From: Chara braunii
Taxonomy: Eukaryota > Streptophyta > Charophyceae > Charales > Characeae
Direction of reading: 5' to 3'
Assembly (NCBI GenBank): GCA_003427395.1
Contig: BFEA01000054.1
Location: 459,194-523,193, forward strand
Length of the DNA stretch: 64,000 bases
The translations under genes and the position numbers were made by a program. Of this stretch, positions 55,925 to 64,000 are shown piece after piece. Each line of letters begins with the position of its first letter. The stretch's first letter is position 1. The notes beneath the pieces are model-generated. The model made no database searches. It had not been told where the DNA came from and was given only the letters and a program-made list of their open reading frames with translations.

Positions 55925-57190
55925 TTGAATCATGGGCCAAAGGCTGGGGTTGGGTCTTTCGGGGAAAAAACAAACAAAATAGGTATCGGCCTAAATCTTG
56001 GGCGTGGGCCTCCGGATGTGTCCCAGACATGAATCTTGCCCCGGGCCTGGGCCTGTGCATTTCCAAAAAAATAAAAAAAAACCTGCGTATGAGTCTGTTT
56101 GGGCCTTGCACCTGATTCCGAACTGCATTTGGGCCTGGGCATCGAGATTTTCAAAGTAATAGAAAAAAGGTGTGGGCCTAGGCCTAGAGATTTTCATGTA
56201 CTTTGTAGGGCACTAGGTTTGGTTGAATGGGCGGACGGTACCGGCAATGGTCTGGATGAGTCCAATTGATATCGGAGTCTCGGAACTGCTGGGACCTTAG
56301 GGGTTTTCTATCTCTTTTTCTTCTTTATTTCCAGGCAGTACTCTTCTTGGTTTCTTTACTCAGTCACTTCGTACTCGATTGCTCTTTCTAATTTTAGTCG
56401 CCCACGACACATTTGGAGTCACCTGTGCCGTAACTCGACCCCTAACGATTCCGGATATGGCCAACAGATGAAACTATAATAAGGTTTATGCCAGTGGTCA
56501 ACATGGTTTCTACACACAATGCCCATTTTGTTTCAAGATTTATGACTTCGTTATCATTGCTTAATCATTACGCCAACAATACTTGGCCCAGGTATGAGCC
56601 GCGGAATACAATCGAGTACAAATGTTTCTAGGCTGATGAATTTGGGCACTACTGTAGTTGCTGGTACATTTCCTAAAATCTTGGCTCATTTACGAGCACT
56701 ACTTTAGGAGGTAGTCGTGGTTTAAGCCATCGGTCATGTTTCGGGGGTATCCACGTGTCGGTGCTTGATTGCTTATGCGCTGATGTCATGATGCTCTCTG
56801 TCTGATCCTACTATTGTTTAGTTGTGTGGTCTTCATAATGGTTATTTTTTACCCCATTCTTACCTATGCGCATGTTATTCAATTGCTCGACAGTTTTGTA
56901 AATGCTTGACACCATCTTGCATGAGGCTATTGCAACTATCCTAACAAAACTGAGACAATTTTTTGTAAAAAAAAAGAACGGGCCTAGGCCTGTGCATTTT
57001 GGAAAAAAAAAACAAAAAGGTTTACGGCCTGAAATGGGGCCTTGCGCCTGAATCTTGGGCTTGGGCCTCGGCATTGAGGTTTCCAAAAACTCAACAAAAA
57101 AAGGGCATGGGCCTGAATCCGGGACTTGGGGCAGGGTGTGGATATGGGCCTGTGTCCTGGACCTGAATCTGTCCCAAGGTCAGGGACATG
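55925..57190. repeat. GGGCCT-rich dispersed repeat, two related blocks
   Basis: Blocks at 55925-56200 and 56975-57190 share the order GGGCCT(A/G)GGCCTGTGCATTT, A-rich run, GGGCCTTGC(A/G)CCTGA, TGGGCCTSGGCAT and GAG(A/G)TTT(T/C)CA, followed by another A-rich run and GGGCCT words. The stretch between them has no recognised gene. Confidence 0.6.
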
Positions 57191-57489
57191 GGTATTATGG
57201 AGAGGCGGACAGTGAGCAAAAAAGATAGTTTTATGTGGCAACTTTGGAGATTTTTCCCGCTCAGAATAATGCACACAACAATCTGAAAATTTTCGATCCT
57301 ATAGATTAGGTTGACGGAAAAGCATAAATTTACGGGGGCAGGGTGGAAGATGTGGGGACCGAAGAGGTGTTCATCCATTCAAGGCATATTGCTACGAGGT
57401 TGTGTTTTCACAGTACTCATACAGTCAATCCCCGGTGTCCCTGGCATGCAAGCTGGCAGGTTTACACCGCAAAATTCGGTTCTGAGTGT
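57191..57489. other. Non-coding stretch
   Basis: CAGAATAATGCACACAACAATCTGAAAATT resembles sequences in the AT-rich tandem at 57690-58200 (ATAATGCATGAAACAATACGAAAATT). No gene is recognised. Confidence 0.4.
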
Positions 57490-57674
57490 GTTATGGGACG
57501 CTGGACCTGCTTTTCAGCAAAAAGACTGTTGTACAGTGACACTGGACCCGGTTTCCAGCAGGTGCAACACCCCACCAATAGGTGGAGCAACCAGGGACAG
57601 CTACTAGAGGCGGCTGCTCTTATCACCCCCTCTAGTAGAAGTCGCTGGTTAAAAAAAAAAAAAAAAAAAAAAAA
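57490..57674 (+). repeat. Family Z repeat with poly(A) end
   Basis: TGGGACGCTGGACCTGC and CACTGGACCCGGTTTCCAGC, then AGGTGCAACACCCCACCAAT and AGGTGGAGC match 6075-6135 and, reversed, 43097-43170. GGCTGCTCTTATCACCCCCT and a run of A (57652-57674) follow, so this may be a retroposed element. Confidence 0.6.
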
Positions 57675-57689
57675 GGTTGTGGTCTCCTG

Positions 57690-58200
57690 AGGGAAAATAT
57701 CAAAACAATTCTAAAATTGAAACGTAATTTTGACCCTGAAATAATTGTCGCGCCGTTTCGCCGCATTCACCATTTTTGCCACTTTGTCATATGCCGGCCA
57801 AAGGAAAAAGTATTGCAATTTCACTGATTTTTTGCGTTTTGAATAATGCATGAAACAATACGAAAATTGCAGGGCCCACCGACTTCGCTTTGATCTTTTC
57901 AATAAAAAAATATAAAGAATCATTTTGACCGTGAAATAATCACCACGCAAATTCCGCACTTTTTCCATTTTGACCGTGAAATAATCACTTCGCTTTGATC
58001 TTTCCAATTGCACGGCCAACAGAAAAGTACTGCATCTTCCGTGATGTTTAGAGCTAAGAAGAATATACGAAAAAATATGAAAATTTCAGAGTCCATATAT
58101 TTCGTTGTCATCTTTCTATGAAAAATATTACAAATGAATAATAAAATTCCTTTTGCCTGCAAAATGCATCCCGGCGGCAATTCGACCCCTTTTTCCATTT
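57690..58200. repeat. AT-rich degenerate tandem repeat
   Basis: Three rough units carry TTTTGACC(C/G)TGAAATAAT(T/C), CCATTTTTGCC or CCATTTTGACC, and CGAAAATT. A word with TTCGCTTTGATCTTT(T/C)CAAT appears twice. It is non-coding. Confidence 0.55.
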
Positions 58201-58975
58201 CTGCCGTTCAGCCGGTTTTCCACACCCTGCAAGGATAGGGTTTGGACACACACACACATCCTGACATGCTAGCTGCCTGACACGGGATACACTTGAAAAA
58301 AAAAAATGATCCCCAAAATCACACAGGGACCCAATCTACCTCAACAGTTATCTCATCGGGCGGTTGGCTTTCTCAAATGTGTCCGTTGGTCCAAACCCCG
58401 GCTACAACAGTTAGCAGCAAACTTCAAAATATTAATGTGTGTGTGTGTGTGTGGGCGGGTGAGCCTGCGGGAGTGCATGTCTGGGTAAGGGCGGGTTTAT
58501 CTTCTTTTGCCACAAAAAACAACAGGCGGGAAAACAAAAAGAAAAGGGGACACAAAACGACGGGCAGGAAAAAAACAAAGGGACACAAAATGACAAACAA
58601 ACAAAAGAAAAGGGACACACAACAACGGGCGGGAAAACGAAAAAGAAAAGTCACAGAAAGGATGCCTGCCCACTATCGGACGGCTCTCCTCCGACATGTT
58701 CATCCACATCAACACCCGCCGTGTGCCCTGCCCCCCGGGTGCGCTCTCTCATTTAATGCCGCGCTGTGAACATTTCGGTACGGGCGCCCCTCTGCACGCT
58801 CCCCCGCCCTCTCTATCACCTTCATCCGCCGGCCCTCACCAACACTTCAACCCAAATCGAGCGTGCAGCGGACCATAGATCTTCCCCCCACGGCCAATGC
58901 TGCTTAAGTGATAGAATGTCTAGAATCCAACCTCTACAACAACCTGGGCTGTTGTTAAAAAAAGAAAAAAAAAAA
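58201..58975. other. Non-coding stretch
   Basis: Contains a short GT run (58436-58452) and repeated GGGACACAAAA/GGCGGGAAAAC words at 58520-58640. No gene is recognised. It ends with an A-rich run (58958-58974) at the LINE junction. Confidence 0.4.
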
Positions 58976-59703
58976 GCAGTTGAAATTCCTCCAGGAGTCG
59001 GGACTCTTAGAAAAACGGAAGATGCAATAAAGGTGTTGGGGGTGAGACTCAGTGCAGTCTATCTTAACAGCACCTCACCGGACCATGGGGACACGTTGGC
59101 CAATATGGCAGTGGATAGACTGGCAAAATGGGACGGCCTACATACCTCATTGGTAGGGCGGGCACTAGCAGCGCTATCTTAGTGGCCATTTGGTATAAAT
59201 TGGCAGTATGGCCACTAAACAAGCAACAATATGCCAGGCTAAAGAGAGCGCTTACAGCATACCTGTGGAAAAACAGCACCCAGACCCAAGGTTGTATTAG
59301 TCGAGTCAAATGGGACGTGCTCACACAACCCAGAGCAGTAGGGGGTTGGGGATCTCGGACCCCGAAAGACAGAGCGAAGCCCTTATTTTCAAAGTCCTCG
59401 TCAGGCTGCTCATTGGGAATGACATTCCCTGGGAGCCCTTAGCTCGTCTCCAGATAGCAAATCTAGCCCGGGGACAGACACAAACCAAAAAATACACCCG
59501 TTCCAATGATCGACCAACAATTACTGGACCATACCGTCACCCCCCAAAGAATGGGCAGACTGCTGACCCTGCGCAGGCGCCAAGATAGATATAACATTAG
59601 ATCCGCTCTGGCCCTACATGATCAAGCTGTGGTGACGACGGGGACCGTGGCAAAAAATGTCACCCAACAGGTGGCACGATATATGGAGGCAACCCCTCTT
59701 TGA

Positions 59704-60290
59704 CAACCCGAAGTGAAACTTTCACACCCTTGGTGATTACTCGAGTCCTCTCCGAACCGTACGAGATAGTCACCTATCATACGGCTCTCCAACTCAACTT
59801 ACGATTANGATAGATAGATATTTCTGGATATAGGCCCCTTTCTCCACGAAGTGGGCGATGTTGAGTATAGCCTTATTATCAGACACTTTCACTATTTATT
59901 ATTCCATCACACCATTTTGATGCTCCAGACACACTTGAACACAAATAAACTATACTTGTGTTTAAACATTCTTTAATAACCACATCGGCAAAAACAGGGT
60001 CCGCATCGTATTTAGCTAAATCACTACTCAATTTTTGAGTTTTAGACTCTATACAAATTGTTATTTTTAAAATGCATGGCCCTGTTTGTCTATCATAAAG
60101 CGAATTTTAGAGTCAGCCTTGATGGCCTCCAAACGTTCGATTTCATGGTCGCATCTGCAAACAAGAATTTGGAACCCAGATACTTCCCTCCAAGAAACGG
60201 GAGTCCCCTTTGTCCTAACAACGAACTCGCCTTGGCTCATCTGGGCCAAAAAGGGCATGGGACCCGGCGAGAGGGGAATGGGCAACCCCC
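59704..60290. other. Insert splitting the LINE, partly group II intron-like
   Basis: LINE-coding similarity stops at 59703 and resumes near 60290. The left part carries a canonical group II domain V on the minus strand. The minus strand from about 60040 to 59890 has an open frame (LSSDLAKYDADPVFADVV near its start) that I do not recognise. Low-GC composition and the domain V suggest organelle origin for at least the left part. One N lies at 59807. Confidence 0.5.
59754..59787 (-). ncRNA. Group II intron domain V (second)
   Basis: Minus strand, 34 nt: lower stem GAGCCGTAT with GTACGGTTC (9 bp), upper stem GATAG with CTATC, GTGA tetraloop (GNRA) and a 2-nt TC bulge. GGAGAG follows. This is the exact canonical geometry with the AGC triad. 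GAGCCGTAT...GTACGGTTC is the standard form in plant organelle introns. Confidence 0.85.
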
Positions 60291-61160
60291 TGACTGCTGC
60301 CAGAGAGGCTTAAGTATGTAAAGAACGTAGAAGATAAGGCTGACCTATTAAGAGAGGCTCTCCCCCTCGCTTGGCAGCGCACACTCAAGGAAGGACCCAC
60401 TGTCTTGCAAGATGACTGGGTAGTTACATTTCCTGATTTGCCCCTCCCCTTGACCATCTACAGGGTTAAGGCCAGGGAGAACAACGAAGGGCCTTGTGAA
60501 CTGGAAGCATAGGAACCCCAATCGCCCATAGACAGACTTTCAAAGTTAACAAGGAAGGAGGATCTGGACACAACATATGAGTGCGGAGGTCTCATGCAGG
60601 TCAGAGTGGTGGGGGACCCCGAGAATGGCTTCTATGTATACGAAAGCTCCACGCCGGTGGCTCAGCTCCCATTCGACCCGTCTGAATGGGAATGGCCAGG
60701 ACCTTACCCCATGCATGTATGGGATTATACAGTCAAGGGGGGGTATAGGGCGTCTTGACGGGACCAGCAGATCAACCATACAATAGCAGGCAGATGGGCA
60801 CGAAGCTTTCAGAATCCTTTACCTGGTCCAGATATGAGCAAACCATGCCCACGAATCATAGGTCTCTGCAATGGCAGATCCTCCATCGCTGCCTCCCCAC
60901 CCCCGACTGGCTTGTGTCGCGAACAGACCTTGAACAGCAAGGGAAGTTGTCACCCATCTGTGCCTACTGTGGCAGATCTCGACAGCCAGCCCGAGCAACC
61001 CTTAAACACTGCCTGCTGGCGTGTCCTATAGTACCCAGCTATGGCAGTGGTGGGACGCGGCCTTCCATTCCCTCAGTGGCCACCATATACCCTGGGATCT
61101 TGGGCTCCTGTTATTGGGAGAACAGCGACAGCTGCTGACCCACTGGTCCCCCTTTGCAAA

Positions 61161-61264
61161 TAACCTTTTTTCCTACACAAGGCTGCATCTCCTCATGCTC
61201 GCTTGGAGAGCCTAACCTTTTTTCCTACACAAGGCTGCATCTCCTCCTGCTCACCTGGAGAGCC
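61161..61264. repeat. 52-bp tandem duplication in LINE B
   Basis: Two copies starting TAACCTTTTTTCCTACACAA, differing at a few positions. As 52 is not a multiple of three, it breaks the frame. Confidence 0.92.
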
Positions 61265-61459
61265 CAGTGCTCCTTTGAAAGGAAGGACCACCAATGTGGA
61301 CTGCAGCAGGCACAACAAGCCATCGTGAAAGACATCAGGGCTACGACCCAGCAAGCCTGGAAGTCCATAGGGCGTTGCACAAAAGACAAAAATCTTGGCG
61401 GTGTATCTTTCCGAATTCTAGCGGAAGATTCACTCTCGTTTTGCACATTTCGAGAGTAG

Positions 61460-62145
61460 TGCAGCGAGGCCCATATTCTTCTCTCTATCTATCTCGAATG
61501 GACCTTGCTCCACTACATGTATCTGGACAGACTGCCAGACAAGATACTTCCAGACTGACAACTCACCTTATGTAGGAACCAACAAACAGAAAACTGCCAC
61601 GAGCAGAAGCTGGAACCATAACTTTTCTGCTGTCGAAATATACTCTGGAAGAGCTATAATTTCGGGCAAGGACCTCCTCTCATCATATCTGGTTCAGCTC
61701 ATGGGGTATCAATATCAAATGACATACTCCACGAAGTGCTCCAGCGACGGGGGGGTCGGATAAGTGAACTTGCTTACTTGACCCCTCCCTGAGGAAGCCG
61801 TAGTTGCCTGAATAATGTTGTACCTTAAAAATTTTATTGCATATTCGGACAGCTCTTGAAGAGCGCAGTCGGAATCTGCCCAAAAAAAAAAAAAGATATT
61901 TGGGCACTTTTTTTTCAAAACCGGTTTCCCGGTTCACCCCCCCTCGTCTGGTCCGGCTCCGGTTGGACCGGGGTAGCTCAACCGGCCGGTTGCCAGCCCA
62001 GCACTGATTTCAATTGGATTTACGGTGATTTGTTCGTGTAACATCTTGTTTCTTTCCGATGACTCGAACCACTCCATAACTGAAAAGCATATCTTGGATA
62101 AAAACAAGGAGGAACAGTTTTTTGCATCTAATTACTATCATCAAC
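61460..62145. other. LINE 3' flank and non-coding stretch
   Basis: No gene is seen. An A-run at 61881-61893 may be the LINE poly(A) end. CCGGTT/AACCGG words occur at 61920-61990. Confidence 0.4.
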
Positions 62146-62226
62146 TTTTCTTCTTCTTCTCCTTCTCCTTCTTCTACTTCTACTTCTTCTACTTCTACTT
62201 CTTCTTCTTCTTCTTCTTCTTCTTTT
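62146..62226. repeat. (TTC)n / (TTCTAC)n microsatellite
   Basis: TTCTTC, TTCTCC and TTCTACTTC units, strongly pyrimidine on the plus strand. Confidence 0.95.
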
Positions 62227-62390
62227 AACTATCGTCGACTTTGCATAAACTGAATTCAGACATTGAAAAAAAAAAAATAAAAAAAAATCAGACATTGACA
62301 AACAGTAACCGAGGTCACTGTCAAAGACATAGGAACTCGGAATTGTGTGCTGGAACACCCTTGAATGGACTAGGTCCTACAGCAGGATGA

Positions 62391-62450
62391 ACTTACACGA
62401 ATGTCAGACCAGGTTCATGAACTTACACTAATGTCAGACCAGGTTCATGC
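62391..62450. repeat. 30-bp tandem duplication
   Basis: Two adjacent units beginning ACTTACAC and ending TGTCAGACCAGGTTCATG plus one base. Internally they differ at one position. Confidence 0.92.
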
Positions 62451-63404
62451 CAAGTAAAGAACACACTCCAGAAGGCACTGTACCCTGCAAATTGCGCACA
62501 CAAACGTTTGACTCACGGGCATTTCTGAAGTCAAGAGACAAAAAATCCAACTCCTTTAAATTAGAGATTAAAAAAAGATTTTTAAAGAATGTGAATTTTA
62601 GAAGGCTGTAAAAAAAAAAAAAAAAAAAAAAAAAAAGTCATCAAAAAAATCTGAAAAAAAAATATGTTATGGAAAAAAATAAACGAAACAAGATTTGCCT
62701 GCGCAGTACGTCCGAATTCATTACCAAATTTGAAATAAAAATAAAAAAAAAAGGAGGCTGAATACATGACAGTTATTTACCCTCCCCCCCCCCCAAAAAA
62801 AAAGCCAGATTCATTGCAGTTATTGACCCTCCAGATGTGTATACGCGAGCGGTTGAAGCAAGATACCGTCTCTGTGTCCCGATCCCATAACCATACACCA
62901 ATATCTGTACTGCCCCTTCCACATCCCCCCTCCCCCTCCCCCTTTGCCCTCCCCCTTTCCCCTCCCCTCCCCTCTCCTCCCCTCTCCTCTCCTCTCCTCT
63001 CCCTCCCAAATCCTTCCCCCACCAAAAATGGATAAATAAATCGTGTATGTGGGTAGATTAAACTTCATTGAAAGAAATTTCGAAATTCAAAAGAACCAAT
63101 GGTTGCAGTACAGAGATATATGCTACAGACTACTGTGACTTCAACGGTTAAACCTTAAAAACGTTTTCCAAATATTTTTGTGTTGTTGTTTTTTCCCGAT
63201 CTTCTAGCCTAGAGCCTAGAAGGCTTCAACCCAACAATTTACAATTTGTCTACAATTTGAGAGAAATTGACATCATCCTTTTGGGTCCGTTAAACTCCGT
63301 TTTCACTCTGTCATAGGATTTCCCGAGAGCAGAACTATCACGAGGACCGAAATCAGTCAGTAGGAAACGACCTGATAAGATCACGGCCAGGCGCCCGCCT
63401 TGCC
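62451..63404. other. Gene-free stretch with homopolymers and CCCCTCC repeat
   Basis: Contains a poly-A run (62609-62636), A- and C-runs near 62784-62802 and a CCCCTCCCC/CTCCTCTCC polypyrimidine stretch (62922-63005). TATGGA(A/G)AAAAATAAAC and ACCAAATTTG words (62665-62730) resemble the hAT-like element near 50357-50425, which hints at a degraded relative. Confidence 0.4.
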
Positions 63405-63470
63405 TGGTAAGCACGGGATTTGAACCTGCGACTTCTCCACAATCGCCATTTACAAGCTAAGTTGTAGCAG
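63405..63470 (-). other. tRNA-Ser-like segment (SINE head or pseudogene)
   Basis: Minus strand: TTAGCTTGTAAATGGCG (A-box-like), a 5-bp stem CGATT/AGTCG closing the loop GTGGAGA (anticodon GGA with T before it), then GCAGGTTCAAATCCCGT (B box and T arm). The acceptor stem does not close, so a functional tRNA is unlikely. Confidence 0.45.
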
Positions 63471-63928
63471 CAGAGGTGTCAGCCCAACGCCTGGCATGGA
63501 AAGCTTCGAAGCTGAAGCCGTACCCCTACCTAGTCTCTTTCCAACTCGTCTCATCAGAGCCTCGTGTATATGGTTACCACTACCCCTCATTCCTCCTTCC
63601 ACGTATGCACCTGACTACCCCCCTTTCCACCCCCTGACGCACCTGACAACCCCCCCTTCCATCCCCTGATCTCTTCCAAAATTTCCTACTGCCATAGTCC
63701 TGCAGCAGGCCTGTAATATCGAGGACAACGCAGCATGGCGGCTTACCAACAGCAGGATAACCTGTGCACATGACCTCCACGGCGTATACCTCAGCCTGCT
63801 GCAGCAAATTTGCCCACATCCGGTGCGACATAATAGCCTTAAGAGGTTTTCATGTCCACTCACCCAAAACACAGTAAAATAGAGACAGATACAGAGACTA
63901 GGTCTGTTTGTGTGTGTTTGTCATGTTC

Positions 63929-63932
<4 letters not shown>
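63471..63932. other. Non-coding stretch
   Basis: Nothing is recognised apart from two CACCTGAC(T/A)ACCCCCC words near 63608 and 63641. Confidence 0.4.

Positions 63933-64000
<68 letters not shown>
63933..64000. repeat. (TG)n microsatellite running off the window
   Basis: Alternating TG to the last base of the window; its full length is unknown. Confidence 0.96.

Larger units (their letters stand above)
58976..61459 (+). pseudogene. LINE ORF2 C-terminal fragment, interrupted and decayed
   Basis: It begins just after the RT catalytic core with AIKVLGVRLSA (about 59020) and continues with LKRALTAYLWKNSTQTQG (about 59240) and RYMEATPL (59700). An insert of about 585 bp follows, then LPLAWQRTLKEGPTVLQDDW (about 60360), LPFDPSEWEWPGP (about 60680) and the zinc-knuckle region HRSLQWQILHRCLPTPDWL, CAYCG and LKHCLLACP (about 60860-61030). 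A 52-bp tandem duplication at 61161-61264 shifts the frame. The end is WRAQCSFERKDHQC to 61459. It belongs to the same family as the minus-strand LINE at 44198-48100. It is 5' truncated with stops and shifts. A 3' UTR may extend to the A-run at 61881-61893. Confidence 0.82.

Noticed and set aside
54266-55933. Leucine/threonine/serine-rich open frames up to 217 codons
   Set aside because: Produced by the GAGTA/GAGTG pentamer array; overlapping frames on both strands share the same composition.
63405-63470. A functional tRNA-Ser(GGA) gene
   Set aside because: Anticodon arm and B box look good, but the acceptor stem does not pair, the T stem has a mismatch and there is no long variable arm expected for tRNA-Ser.

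Overview
This window is nuclear DNA from a eukaryote with a large, transposon-rich genome. I see no intact host protein gene. It holds plant-type LINEs with a zinc-knuckle tail, hAT and PIF/Harbinger transposase remains, foldback and MITE-like elements, long simple repeats, one 296-base assembly gap and three single N bases. An insert matching the 3' end of plastid 16S rRNA shows a photosynthetic lineage. A charophyte such as Chara would fit the transposase flavours, but that is recollection and has not been checked by a search.

Layout. 0.4-1.1 kb is a minisatellite, followed by a dispersed repeat (1.1-2.2 kb, second copy at 12.7-13.6 kb). 2.76-3.63 kb is a composite retroposon with tRNA-like and U6 snRNA-like parts, with a second copy at 36.7-37.7 kb. 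3.6-5.5 kb is a LINE fragment carrying a foldback insertion. 7.6-11.8 kb has no recognisable gene. 14.07-20.6 kb and 23.34-29.38 kb are two direct copies of a repeat of about 6 kb with an internal 65-bp satellite. Between them lie 26S rRNA-derived tandem fragments and a foldback of about 675 bp. 29.4-30.7 kb is simple and purine-rich repeat with a hairpin MITE inside. 31.0-35.7 kb is a decayed hAT transposase gene interrupted by organelle-like DNA. 37.7-40.8 kb is a decayed PIF/Harbinger locus, followed by small MITEs. 44.2-48.1 kb is a decayed LINE on the minus strand. 48.7-49.9 and 54.3-55.9 kb are pentanucleotide (GAGTA/GAGTG) arrays. 50.2-53.1 kb is a nested insertion: a hAT-like non-autonomous element with an 8-bp target duplication contains a Penelope-like reverse transcriptase relic with a 15-bp target duplication and a complete hammerhead ribozyme motif. 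59.0-61.5 kb is another LINE fragment, split by an insert carrying a second group II intron domain V.

The most noteworthy observations are the hammerhead ribozyme beside a Penelope-like RT, the tRNA/U6 composite retroposon, and two canonical 34-nt group II domain V hairpins inside broken nuclear transposons. Every coding feature carries stops or frameshifts, so the features form a history of nested insertions and not a working gene set.
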